Positions 23,316 to 35,910 of a stretch of DNA of 64,000 bases are shown one piece after another. Position 1 is the first letter of the stretch. The number at the start of each line of letters is the position of its first letter. Origin of the DNA: Xestospongia bergquistia (lineage: Eukaryota > Porifera > Demospongiae > Haplosclerida > Petrosiidae); NCBI GenBank assembly GCA_963965975.1, contig OZ014412.1, positions 4,714,501 to 4,778,500 of the forward strand, given 5' to 3'. The translations under genes and the position numbers were made by a program. The notes beneath the pieces are model-generated. The model saw nothing but the letters and a program-made list of their open reading frames with translations, was not told the origin of the DNA and searched no databases.

Positions 23316-26300
23316 ATGGCCGCTCCAATAGTGGACGTCTCTTCACATCCAACTCCTATTGAAAAGTAAGAGGAGAGACTTTTCATGTCATTTTATTAGT
23401 TGTAAACTTATTTAATCACCCTCTATTGAGACGTGATTCATTATGTATGCTTTGTCATTATCGTACATTTGTTGATTCATCCTCCATTTTTGTTTCTTTT
23501 GCGCATGCGCAGCGGAGAAACTGACTGGAAAACCCAACTTAAACTGCCACCAAAGGATCACAGAAAAAAGACCGAAGTATGTTTTTAAAGAAAATCTCCT
23601 TTAATTAAAAAAATCCTAATATATTTTGCTATTTTTTATTCATTTTTAATTTTTTAGGATGTCAAAAGAATTAAAGGCAACGAATTTGAAGACTATTGCC
23701 TCAAACGTGAGCTTCTGATGGGTATTTTTGAAAAGGGATACGAGACTCCTTCTCCCATTCAAGAGGAGAGTATCCCTATTGCCCTTGCCGGTCGAGACAT
23801 ACTCGCTCGTGCCAAAAATGGAACAGGAAAGACGGGAGCATATCTCATACCTCTTCTTGAGAAACTGGACCCTGAACAGAAACATGTTCAATGTGAGCTA
23901 AAGTATACGGAAATATACTGTATACAATTAGTCATTTAATACATATACTGAAGTATCCAGGGATGTACTGAAACACTGTTGTTTGTGGCTTGTTTACTGT
24001 GACAGTGTTATTATGACACTTGTCATTGTTGTGTTGACATGACAGCTGCTATTATGGCAGCTCCTAATATCAGCAACTTAAGTATAAATTCCCGCATTAT
24101 ATTTCCAAGTGCAAATATTAAATAGTAATGTGTTATTTCTGCTTTGTTTTGTCTTTGCTTATGATTTCTTTAGAATTTTTACAACACATTTTTCATTTCT
24201 ATTTAAAAATGAAAAACAATATCATATATTCAGTTTCTTACTACATGTTTAAAATACCTGATCTGTATATATATTCTCTTTTACAAACATTTTGTTTATC
24301 TTCTCTGTAGCTCTTGTAGTTGTCCCAACACGAGAACTAGCTTTACAAACCTCTCAACTTTGTATCGAGCTCGGCAAACACATGAATGCCCGTGTCATGG
24401 TAACCACAGGAGGTACCAGTTTAAGAGATGATATTATGAGATTAGACGAGACTGTCCATGTAATAGTGGCTACACCTGGTCGTATCTTAGACTTGATTGA
24501 GAAAGGAATTGCTGATGTCAGCAAATGTCAAATTCTTGTGTTAGATGAGGTATGTTACAATCAAATCAAATAAAAGACATTTCTGTCATATCTTGTAATA
24601 TTAGAGCAAGTAACTTTGTGAAGGAAGCCATGTGCTAATGATATTACAAATGGATGAATGGATTCTTTGTTGGATGAATAGATGAATGGATTATTAGTTA
24701 ATGGATGAATGGATGAATGGTTGGATGAATGGATGAATGGAATATTAGTTAATGGATGAATGGATTATTAGTTAATGGATGAATGGATGAATGGAATATT
24801 AGTTAATGGATGAATGGATTATTAGTTAATAGATGAATGGATGAATGGAATATTAGTTAATGGATGAATGGATTCTTTGTTGGATGAATGGATGAATGAA
24901 TGAATTATTAGTTAATGGATGGATGAATGAATGAATGGACAGATGGATATTTCAATGGATTAATAAATGGGATGATAGATAATTGATGGAGAAGATTATG
25001 AATTAAATGGATCAACTATTATCTGTCCATTTTATAGGCTGACAAGTTACTGTCAATGGACTATCAACAATCTCTCGATAGGATCATCTCTCGTTTACCA
25101 ACTAGTCGTCAAGTGTTCCTCTTCTCGGCTACCTTTCCAGTCTCCATTAAAGGATTCATGGTACGTTTGTGGGTGTGGTATATTTTACGTCATCATTATT
25201 ATTCTTATCTAATGACAGGAGCGTCACATGCAAAACCCTTACAAGATTAATCTAATGGATGAGTTGACATTAAAAGGTGTGACACAATATTATGCTTATC
25301 TTGAGGAAAGACAAAAGGTTCATTGTCTTAATACCCTCTTCTCAAAAGTATGTTTAGAATGATGGATGGATGGATAGACTGATAGATGGATGAATGGATG
25401 AATCAAGTAATGGACATGTTCGTAGTTAACTCCACCCATTTTTCTCTAGCTTCAAATCAACCAGAGTATTATATTTTGTAATTCAGTCCAGAGAGTAGAA
25501 CTATTAGCTAAAAAGATCACTCAACTTGGCTACTCCTGTTTCTTCATGCACAGTAAAATGGCTCAAGCACACAGAAATAGAGTGTTCCATGACTTTCGTA
25601 ATGGAGAGTGCCGGAATCTTGTCTGTACAGGTATGGTTACCATAGCAACAGCATGAGGGCAGAAATAGACTCGGCATAAGTTAGTTTTGACAAATGTCGT
25701 AGTAAAGCTACTTTTAAAGGATCTAGTAACTTGATTAAAGAGAGAAATATGTGTAGAGTATGTCAGTTGATATTTCCATATTCATTGTCATAGCAATATA
25801 TGTCCAATGACACAACAGACATTGTTGTAGCAGGTGGAATGTGTAGTGTTGACTTCAGACTACCACATCCTCCAGGCAAATTTTTTCTTGGGGCAGAATG
25901 TAGTAATTTTTGTGTTCTAGTATTCCTAAATAGTTGCTCAATATTCAGATATCATGTGATATTAACAATATTCATGATGTTTGTCTCATTTTCTGTTTTG
26001 AGAAAATTGATTAAGGGTACTGTGAGGATATGATAGTCTGAAGTCATTCATTATATCTGTTAGTATCAACATACTATCCAGATCAGGTAATAATAAACTC
26101 TTCTAGATCTTTTGACTCGTGGTATTGACATACAAGCTGTTAATGTTGTCATCAATTTTGATTTTCCTAAAACATCTGAGACTTACCTTCATCGTATCGG
26201 TCGCTCTGGCAGGTACGGTCACCTTGGTCTAGCGATAAACTTGATCACTCACGATGACCGATTCAATCTTTATTCCATTGAACGAGAATTAAAGACTGAA

Positions 26301-26411
26301 ATAAAACCAGTTCCCAAAGAAATTGACAAGAAACTCTATGTTGCAGAATATCAGATGGACGATGCCCCACCCACCTCTGATCCTCCTGAAAAGGAGGAGG
26401 GGCAAGCTTAA
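23316..26411 (+). CDS. DDX6: DEAD-box RNA helicase DDX6 / Me31B / Dhh1, 8 exons
   Basis: Exons 23316-23365, 23513-23576, 23658-23892, 24311-24549, 25038-25160, 25219-25347, 25450-25630 and 26107-26411 join to 1326 nt, 441 aa (human DDX6 is 483). Helicase motifs occur in order: Q-motif region ([20 protein letters not shown]), motif [10 protein letters not shown], Ia [24 protein letters not shown] (split by intron 4), SAT, and [13 protein letters not shown]6 represses translation and activates decapping in P-bodies. Motif III reads SAT as usual. The tail is short and ends EKEEGQA. Intron 4 carries a 23-bp-type minisatellite. Confidence 0.97.
24640..24965 (+). repeat. ATGAATGG / ATTAGTTAATGG minisatellite in DDX6 intron 4
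   Basis: Repeated units of ggatgaatggattattagtt and variants fill most of the 488-bp intron between exons 24311-24549 and 25038-25160. Confidence 0.88.
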
Positions 26412-27908
26412 TAACTCCGCCTACCTACACCAGAGCCATAGTTCTTTTCTCTTTTTTTCAATTTCCTGACTATCTAATGAAATTTATCAACGATATCACT
26501 ATGTCTTTACCTCTCTTACTTGCAAAATATTCACTCTCTTTATCTCTCTCTCTCACTATCTATCTTTCTATATCTTCTCTCTTGATGGCTTATGGCTTTG
26601 AAGATTTAATTAATATTAACATGTTATATGTGTCATTATTATGTCATTATGTCTGTATAATATTATGTATTATATATATTACATGTACACTACATACTAC
26701 TATGTATGTGGTCAGTATTCTTTTTGACATCTCATTTTGAATTCTCTGTTTATTCATCTTTTTGTTTCTTATCATCATTTTTCACTTCTCTTTTTTATTC
26801 TTTTCTGTTACTCTTCTTGATCACTTCCTTTCTTTCTTTGGCCCATTGAGGCAATAAGCATTACTCACTATAACCACAAGATCCGTAAAACTAGTATCGA
26901 AAACCAGTTCAATAAATTCTCACAGCCAATCTTGTATGCTAAACTAATTAGAAGTGAGTCGTCAAAGTCATCGATATCATCTTTTGACAAACCTGTTTAT
27001 GAAACCGGTCAATAACTTGTTTTATCAGTTTAACTGGTACTATGTTGCAATAAGGACTATTTCAAGTGAGTAAGGGTCCATGAATGTTATAACATCAGGA
27101 TCAACAATGTTTGAACGTTATTAACAATCTTACCATTACCAACTCAATTATCTGACATCTTAATATCAGTTTGTGTGAACATGTCTTGAACGAAACTAAC
27201 CAACAGTAGATTTTTGATTTGTAAGAAAACAAGCACAGGTTCTTATAGTGGTCACTGATTTCAACATCTATCATGATAACAGTTGATTTGAGATCACATT
27301 GTGTTAACACTGTTTATCTTATGATTGATTCTTGACTGATTTAACTCAAAGAGGAACACAGGAATGTGATCCTATGATTTATATATGAAATTAAAGAACA
27401 GAAGATTATGAAGTATTAATTGAAATCACTCAATATTCCAGCCTACTATTAAAAATATTGGATTTTGGGGGGAATCAAAGGGTTTCTTTTGGCAATGGAT
27501 TTCACTTGAGCAGAAAGTGATTCAGGATTCGCATAAAATTGTAGCATTTGAAATCCATTCTATGAGGCACTGTTGATAATATAAGCACAGTACTATTAGT
27601 GACAGCTGCTGTAAGCACGTGGGTGTTGATTGTGGGTGTGGTTTGTTCAGATGTGGTGTGCATATATCAGCAGCAGTAACAATATTTCTACTTGTACACA
27701 TTTATTAAAATATTTTAAGTTCTTTTTTGGTTGTAATATGCAGTGCTGAAATTAAAAAAAAAATTGGGTAAAATCAAAATTTTAGTTCAAAAAAGTAGCG
27801 GTAAATGAGTATTGATAGCTGGATAACTATATTAATAGATGATTACATGACATAGAAAACATAGTTTGCTCAGAGGGTGGAACTATATGTAACCATAGTA
27901 ACATATGT
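26412..27908. other. Convergent intergenic region DDX6 / DHAR
   Basis: About 1.5 kb of AT-rich sequence holding the two 3' UTRs. I find no coding frame with family resemblance, no tRNA and no clear repeat array. Short ORFs here look random. Confidence 0.6.
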
Positions 27909-28814
27909 TCACATAAACTTTGCCCAGCCTTGTATTATGTATTCCTGAGGATAACTAGTAGCTTCAAATTCTTCTGTTGAGAAGACAGCCTCCATGTAAC
28001 GTACGAGGTTAGGCATTTCTTGGTGTTTAGTGTACCCACGGTGTTCAGCCACAGTTTTGATGTGATATAGTCGAGGAACAAAGATGCAGTCTGCTATGGA
28101 CCACTGATCTGAACAGAGGAAGATCCATGAGTGACGTCCAAGGTAATCATTGATTTTTTGTAGCTCTGCTGTGAATGCAGTTTCTAATTCTGCATTGTTG
28201 CTCTCCTCCTTGTTCTTGATCCAAGCAGCAAATGTAGAGAATACTGTACCTAAAAATGGATGGACAGACAGTTTGATGGATAGATGGATGGTCAGCTAAA
28301 TGAATTTGATGTGGATAGATGGATGGTCAGCTAAATGAATTTGATGTGGATAGATAATGGAAAAGATGGCCCAGATAGATGGATGCATGATAGTTATATA
28401 CATACCAGTAATTTCTTCTGCTTCCTTGTTGCTAGGAGGATTAAGGGGAGGGTCTGGATATGTTGTGTCAAGATACTCTAAGATCTTGTACGAGTCATTG
28501 ATTACTTGATCATCAAACTCCAATATTGGTACTGTACCAGCTGGATTGAGTTTCTTATACCATTCAGGTTTGTTGTTGAGATCAATTAATATCATAGTGA
28601 TATTGGGCACACCTTTGATTTTGAGCCCTAAATAAGCACGCTGTGTGAAAGGACAATCTCCTAATGCTTTCCCATCAGGTGAAGCCTAATGTACAAGGAG
28701 GTTAGTTTTAGTATTGTATAATATTAGATTCATTACTTTGCATGTTAAAATTATTCTAAGATAGAAATATAAGTCGTTTACCTTCACATAAAACTTGTAC
28801 TCGAGTGCAGCCAT
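27909..28814 (-). CDS. Dehydroascorbate reductase-like GST (DHAR/CLIC group), three exons
   Basis: Exons 28782-28814, 28406-28685 and 27909-28249 give 654 nt, 217 aa, the length of plant DHAR (about 213). The N-terminal thioredoxin fold has the active-site motif GDCPFTQRAYLGL, with the cysteine used by DHAR, CLIC and omega GSTs. KPEWYKKLNPAGTVPILEF contains the cis-proline of GST folds. The C-terminal helical domain has SIADCIFVPRLYHI and ends FSTEEFEATSYPQ, then YIIQGWAKFM, closer to plant DHAR than to animal CLIC in my reading. DHAR reduces dehydroascorbate with glutathione in the cytosol. CLIC-like function is the main alternative. Three in-phase introns of host type argue against bacterial contamination. 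Confidence 0.82.
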
Positions 28815-28959
28815 TAACCTTAATAAAAACCAATTAATTTTAATTAAAATTAATTGAAACCACACCCCCGAGTTAAAAACCGAGATATTCCTCTCTGCTT
28901 GTGTTCGATCATCCATGACGTGGCAAAATTGACAGAGCAGAAAAGATAAAAAAATCAAC
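28815..28959. promoter_or_regulatory. Bidirectional promoter region DHAR-like / TBCEL
   Basis: 145 bp between divergent start codons, the tightest pair here. It contains the duplicated AT words aattaattttaattaaaatt near 28830-28850. Confidence 0.5.
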
Positions 28960-31457
28960 ATGGCTACTGCAATGAGTATGGAAACCAATGGTGAGACACA
29001 AGAGGAGGAGAAAGTAGTAACTTTAGTGGAAGCAATCAAAGAAAAATACTCTCAAGGACCTCCACAATATTATGAGGCAGAAATATTGCACTCATTTAGA
29101 ACTATTAAAGAAACATCACCAAAGAGTAAACCAGGCAAGCACATGTGCTCTAGACTGTATATAGTACAATAGCCTGCTATCTTGTTTGCTCAATATTCTT
29201 TACCAATTGACTTAAAATGCACGTTAACAATTACATCATCCCTCACTTTATTATTTATAATTAAATTGCCTCTTGTTTATGATTAATTTGTTATCTTTTG
29301 ATGATAGGGGCAACCCCTATTGAGAAACAGACGTACTTGATCATAGAGAGGAAGAATATATCACATAGTGGGCCTAACAAAGAACTTGCCTCAATGTGTC
29401 CTTGTGTAAAAGAACTACACATCGGACTGAATGGTATCAAAAGCTGGGAACCGGTAAGCATGAGAACGAGAGTTTGAGAATGGAATAAAATCAATACTTA
29501 TGTTTCTATTTTTGTTTACATAGTGAGTGCCTCTCTTTTATAAGGATTCCTCATATAGTGTTATAGAAAACACTTAGTGAAGTGTAGACTTGTAAATGAT
29601 GTTTTAATAAATGTCAATTTACACTTTTTAGATAACAACTATAGTTTTATCCACTCTTCATTAAATTCACTCCCTCCCTTTAATTTTGAGCTGTAGCTAA
29701 CCTGTTGGAGCCAGCTCCTCTCCAAACCTCCTGAGTGTAATTTCCATATAATGGATTGAAACTATTATTACTATAGAGATTTCCAAAATAATGGGGTTTA
29801 TTAAAGACACTCTGAACTTATGTATTTAAGAGAGAGTCTCAATATGTTTACTCTATAGAATAGTTTTATTCCAATATATTGAAGTATTATATATTACTTC
29901 CTATATAAGTATCATGTGATATACTTCCTATATAAGTATCATGTCAACACATGATATGTGAACATGGACCAACCTATATCATTTTACCATTGCTTTATAA
30001 ATATTTGTTAAATTAGTTTATTCCTATATTGCATAACATAAATAACTATCTAGTTACTAAGGGCAAACAGAATAAATTAACATTGACAAAAACAAATTTA
30101 ACAAAATTTTAGTAGTACAGTTACTTTTTGTTATCTCTTTATAACAATAAATGAATAAATAGTGTGTTATCTGAGCTGGAATGGAATAAATGAGAAAAAA
30201 ATTGTAGTGAAACTTTATTACTGACTCGTCAGGTAATGAGTCTGTCTTCCTTTCTATACAGATTATCACCATTCTCTCGTCCTTACCTTCTCTTCAAATA
30301 TTAGATCTAATTCATAATGAATTCCTCTTTCAAGCACCACTCCATTTACCTGCACCTCATTCTGCTTTAAAAACACTGATCATGAGTTGTACTAATGTAT
30401 CTTTTGCTAGTGTTGTCTCTGTAATGTCAATGCTACCAAAGTAACTATTCAATTATCCATTTGCTTATTTAGTTGTCCATTTATTTAATTCATTTGTCCA
30501 TTACTTCATTCATACCTATGCATGCTATGTATCTATCTGTCCATTTTACTGTATGTATATCTTACTCATCTATCCTTTTTTCATTTGGACACTTCCATCT
30601 TTTCCTTTAGTCTTTCTGAACTCCATCTTAGTAACAATATGTACAATGACAGTAGCTTAGAGCTGCTGGACGTGGATGACATACCACAACACCAAGGACT
30701 CGTAAAACTCTTCTTTGTAGAAAACCAATTAACACAATGGAATGCAATTGAAGTCCTAGGTGACCTCTTCCCCAACCTTCAAACTCTTCTTCTCAATGAC
30801 AACCCTGTTCGAGAGATCATGCCAACTGAAGCAACCAAATTCCCAAATCTCCAAACCCTCAATTTAAACAAATCACAAGTCAATTTGTGGGAGAGTGTTG
30901 AGAACTTGGCCTCTTATCCTCAATTGGTACATCTCTCCCTTCGTCATGTTCCCATCGGAAATGACATGAACGAAAAAGAGCGAAGATTTGCTATGATTGC
31001 TCGATTACCATCAATGCAACTCCTCAACAAAAGTGTTATATCAGAAGAGGAGAGACAAGATGCAGAGAGATGGCTCATTCGAGAGTACATCAATAAACCA
31101 AATCAACCTCGTATTTATCAGAATCTTGTCGCCAAACATGGCATGTTAAAACCTCTAGTTGAAGTCAATTTAGCACCTAAAAAAGAGGTCAGCGTCGAAT
31201 TCCAATATGAAGGAATTGATCGTCATAGTGACATACATAAAATTAATACTCACCAAACAACTAAACAGTTACGTTGCTGGATTGGACGTACATTGCTTCT
31301 TGTACCCCCGTCCAAATTGAGACTTTTCTACACAGACACTGAGTGTGTGAATGTTTATGCGTCAGAAGAAATGAGAATTGACTCAAAGGAACTTTATAGA
31401 TATGGGAGATATGGTATAAAAGATGGTGATCTAATTGAAGTTGTATTAAAACAATAG
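28960..31457 (+). CDS. TBCEL: Tubulin-specific chaperone cofactor E-like (TBCEL), four exons
   Basis: Exons 28960-29134, 29308-29453, 30262-30440 and 30611-31457 join to 448 aa (human TBCEL is 424). The N-terminus has VVTLVEAIKEKYSQ. A leucine-rich repeat region follows (LSELHLSNNMYND, LQTLLLNDNPVREI, LVHLSLRHVPIG), then the LRR cap (RRFAMIARLPSMQLLNKSVI). A C-terminal ubiquitin-like domain ends YGIKDGDLIEVVLKQ. There is no CAP-Gly domain, so it is TBCEL rather than TBCE. In vertebrates TBCEL destabilises tubulin heterodimers. Intron 1 starts with GC (CAG/GCAAGC) instead of GT; this is the only donor that keeps the frame. Confidence 0.92.
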
Positions 31458-31716
31458 ATATACATTTTACATACTAATATACATAATGTATTGTTAATTA
31501 ATTATCATTTTTTTATCTTTGTTATTCAAATCATGCTTTATTTTCATCTTTATTTGAACAACTGTTATACATTTATGTTAATGGATTCAACTAAGTAGTA
31601 AATGTTCGATGTATTGTTAAATACTAAATTTTCTAAAATTGCAAAGATAACATGTTAAAAATTAACTTATAATTTTATAGTTTTGCTTTAAAAGCAAGTA
31701 CATATTGTTACTTGTT

Positions 31717-34499
31717 CTAAACCTGAAAACCATTTGCTACTGGTTTCCTAGCAACAAAAACTGTCCACGCTAAATCTTTGTTAGTTAGTGATGTTACTAG
31801 AGACTGCCAAAGAGTGGAGAATTTCTTCTTAGTATTGTCTTCAATACCCTAATCAGAAAGAGAGAGAGATTATCATAGAGCAACTCCATTATTACCTCTG
31901 TTGTCTCTAGTTTAGTTAAATCTTCAGTGAGATAACTGATATATTGTTGAGAGTGATCCTCAGACTGAACATTAATGTAGCCACTCTCCTCTAACAACTA
32001 TATCATATATCATTAATCAATGATATATAATAAACAATACAAAATCACTTACTTTGATGTAACTGTCAACAGCTATAATATTAAGTCCTTCAGATTGTAT
32101 GAGAGCTGCAGTATCTCCTCCAATTATTTCTTTACCTAAACAATAATCTCCCATTAGAAGTTGACCATTAGGTTTTAACCAACGCTACATTAAATATCAC
32201 AATATGTCATTGTTACAACAGTTTGAATTTACTTGAGTTTTTTTCAAAATAGTTTCTTTGTTCCCAATATATTCTAATGTTTCACGAGCAAATATAGCAT
32301 CAAACATATTACTGGCAAAATTAGTATGAGCTACATCAGCAATGTGAATGTGACCCTATGGGAGAATATTGAAATAAATTCTGTTTATGGGGTCTGGTAC
32401 CTTTTTAGCTTCAAGACTATTCATTCTTAAAACAGCTGCTTGACTAGCAAGAAGCGATAATTCCAAACCAGTCACATCAATATCACATTCCTATGACAAA
32501 GACATCTACTCAGTCATTTATTCATTATAATTCATACCTTGACAAGGTATGCTTCAAGTCCTCCTAAACCACACCCAACATCTAATACTAGGGAATTAGC
32601 TTTGAGATTAAGTTTAACAATCAATTCCTACAATAAATGTATTAATAAAAACTAATAAACAAATGTTCTTTACCTTAGAACAATCTAAACCTCCAGGAGT
32701 AACAAAACCATTACCAATTACTTTATTGTACACTTTCATATCCTCCTCGTTGTAAAGGGTTTTATCTAATATTTGTTGGCTATCGTTGATGGAAGGAGAT
32801 GATCCATTGACTTTAGTCTTCCTCCACAGGTAGTAAATTTGAGTTGGGTTACCTTGACAACGTACATAAGTCTGAGAATTCCCAGCAAAGACAAATTCAA
32901 AGAAATATGTCACATTATGTTCATCTGTATAACGTGCTGTACTGTAAAATTCATGATATTCCTAAACATAAAGAAAAAATGCATCAATTAGTTTACATTG
33001 TCACATGACTAACTGACCTTCATGCTACGAAGGAAAAATAAACCCACGTCTTGTGATGATGGACAGAATCCAGACACACTGTGGAAATGTGATTCCCGGA
33101 AGTATGTATAACCACCTGGCTTCACCATCCTAAAATAATAAAAATGTAGTTAATAGACCAGTACTTATACTAGTTAATAGACTAGTCTAATAATAGTTAA
33201 TAAAACAGTACCAATAATAGTTAATAGACCAGTACTAATAATAGTTAATAAACTAGTACTGTTTATAATTAATGTATAGCTGCAGGTTTGTGTAGAGCTG
33301 GCAATGAGGATGGGTAAAGTGCTCAATATAACATGATAATTCAGAGTTGGGGTCAATTATACAAAATTATAATTAATTACAATTATAATTACCATCAACC
33401 CATTATAAGTACATAATCTGGAGATGAGAATAAGCTATAGCTGGATCTAGTACATGTATAGGTTATTGTTGGCAAACTATAAGGGCTTTACTATTGATAC
33501 ATTGAGTGTATTAGAAATACATCCTGAGAGGTTGGGCAATAACATATTTATGGCTTGATACCACAAAGTGGTTTTAATGTTTTGAGGATCATGACTACAA
33601 GCAATTTATAGTTTGTGGTATTTAAGTGCATTATTATCAGCACTTTGAACATCTATGGTATAATGAGTTGTCATTTTATTTAAAAGTCATTGAGAATAAT
33701 AGTTGCAAATTGCAGCTTATTAACTACAATTGGAATTTCAATTACAGTTATTAACATCTGACAATATCCAATTATATTATAATTACAAAAAACTGTACCA
33801 GTTACAAATGTAATTAACTCTAACCCTGTAGGCCATGCACTTCATGTGGCAAGTGTCCACTTCACCCAGAGCTGGCCCTGGGTACATGTAGAAAGTACAT
33901 GAAAATCGGCTGGTTCTATCTAATATAATTGTTTGAATTAAAATAGATATCTATGTGAAAACACTCAGTTTGGACTTAAAGATCTGTTCTATTTTTGTAA
34001 CGTACATGAGAGAATTGTAAATGAACTTTTCAACTTCATTGTTATCCAAGTAATGGAGCAACCAGTTAGAGAAGATCATATCAAATGTGTTTGGTGGGTA
34101 ATCCAACTTGGTAGCATCTAATGTACGGAAAGTGATGTTAGAGTATTTAGGTCCATTGGTCTCCTCATTCTCTTTAACAAAAGCTTCCATAAAATCAGTA
34201 GCAATGACTGTATTGGCTTTCTTTGCAAGTTCTCCAGAGAGACGACTAAACAAGGAACAATGGATAACAGATAAAACCAATCTTTACATACCCAGATCCT
34301 GCTCCGAGTTCAAGCACGTCCATTCCTTCTAGATTAGGCAAAAGTTCAAGAACTTCAATTTTATCATATTCATAAATCTCTTTTGCCTTTTCATAATTCT
34401 TCTCGCCTACCATCAATTCCAGCTGGTACCGCTTTCAGTATTGCTCTCAACTCTTCTTTTCCAGAAATCATCTCGTTTGATTGCATGATCACTGGCCAT
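31717..34499 (-). pseudogene. PMT-A1: tandem phosphoethanolamine N-methyltransferase copy with one frameshift
   Basis: Exons, 5' to 3': 34292-34499, 34006-34245, 33018-33129, 32674-32961, 32538-32627, 32401-32490, 32233-32355, 32053-32184, 31896-31997, 31717-31848. Exons 2-10 are open and in phase. Exon 1 is 208 nt, one short of the needed phase. The break is just after the SGT motif (ggtaccagctggaattg), where A2 has one more base, so ATG 34499 leads to stops. Both methyltransferase domains remain readable: motif I is LELGAGSG in domain 1 and LDVGCGLGG in domain 2. The C-terminus differs from A2 and reads through to VFVARKPVANGFQV. An alternative start inside exon 1 (MVGEKNYEKAKE) would give a protein lacking only the N-terminal 50 residues, so partial function cannot be excluded. 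Confidence 0.85.
33135..33265 (+). repeat. Short tandem repeat in PMT-A1 intron 2
   Basis: Units of aatagttaatagaccagtac and variants, about six copies, lie just upstream of exon 33018-33129 in the gene's direction. Confidence 0.75.
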
Positions 34500-35130
34500 A
34501 TTTTATTGCATATGCTGCGTTATCCAATTACTACAAGAGGAAGTTCCGTCTGGGATGAGTATATACGAGACGATAGGCTGTTATAACGTTACAACAGAAT
34601 CCTGTGTAAGCTTGTGTTGTATTTTATTGCATAACCAAAGGATGAGTGAGCCAAGAGGAAATCAGCTTTTAGCTACTAATTCGTATAAATTATATAATAA
34701 TTAATTTTATTATAGATAATAAGTGTTTCTTCTCATTGTTTTACGAGCGACTAATTAAATTTAACCTCTTTCTTTAATCTTCGAAGATTCTCGTTCTCTG
34801 CCTATATTTCTAGCACTCAATAGCTATGGTCTTCAATAGACACTGCAATTATTTATTCAATCTTGTACCTCTAGTCAGTATTTTATTGTGAAGTGATTTT
34901 TTCAATTATAATCTTGTTCCTCTGGTAGCCATGGGAATTCTCAGATCTCAGAGGAAGGAGACGAGATAAGATCCAGCCAGGGACGTTTGTAACACGGACT
35001 CGTGATCCCACTATAAAAAAATTGTCTTGGTAAAATAAGTATAAATAGATATAAAATTATATTATTTTAAGGAAATTGAGAACAAATAATACAAGAATAG
35101 TACCAATAGTAAGAAATTAATTAAATTCAT
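34500..35130. other. Spacer upstream of PMT-A1
   Basis: About 630 bp, AT-rich, with no gene seen. It should contain the PMT-A1 promoter. Confidence 0.4.
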
Positions 35131-35268
35131 TCATTGTTTCTTAGCAACAAAGACCATCCACACTAAATCTTTGTTAGTTAGTGATGTTACCAGAGACTGC
35201 CAAAGAGTGGAGAATTTCTTCTTAGTATTGTTTTCAATACCCTAGTCAGAGAGAGAGAGAGCTAGAGC

Positions 35269-35341
<73 letters not shown>

Positions 35342-35910
35342 ATAGAGCAACTCTGTTATTATTACCTTTGTTGTCTCTAATTTAGTTAAATCTTCAGTGA
35401 GATAACTGATATATTGTTGAGAGTGATCCTCAGACTGAGCATTAGTGAAATGAAAATGAAATGTAAACATTTCACCTTTCACATAATCTAACCTTCATGT
35501 TACGATACACAGTTGGATTAATAGCTTGAGGTCGAGATCCAACAGGTCGAAAATGAGACTCTCTGAAGATTGTAAAGCCACCAGGTTGCAGCATCCTAAC
35601 ACTCAATGAAGAATTGTAAGGATCACAAATGTATGTGATTAACACTTCATGTAAAAGACCACCTATTACTACTACAGCCAACAACTGATGTGACAGCTGT
35701 ATCATATACATTGAGTTTATATTTCATATCATCATGTGCCATTTAAACTGATTTAAAATAATATTAACAATAATATGAACAAAAACTTGAGTTGGGTTAC
35801 CTTGACAACGTACATAAGTCTGAGAATTTCCAGTGAAGACAAATTCAAAGAAAAATGTCACATTATGTTCATCTGTAAAACATGTTTTACTATAAAAGTC
35901 ATGATATTCC
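35131..35910 (-). pseudogene. Scrambled A-type PMT relic
   Basis: In the minus direction it carries part of exon 4 (35787-35908), then exon 3 (about 35502-35613), then part of exon 9 (about 35366-35450), then exon 10 (35131-35249) ending in TGA. Exons 5-8 are missing and exon 4 lies before exon 3, so it cannot be a working gene. The junction inside the exon 9 piece continues straight into sequence matching the A2 intron next to exon 3 (38468-38510). The exon 10 piece is intact and nearly identical to A2. Confidence 0.85.
35258..35337. repeat. GA microsatellite in the PMT relic
   Basis: About 80 bp of GA dinucleotides at the position of the intron 9 pyrimidine tract. A1 has only a short GA run at the same place. 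Confidence 0.9.

Noticed and set aside
25800-26033. Possible small gene in a DDX6 intron
   Set aside because: The frame has no family resemblance and lies between two exons in correct phase.
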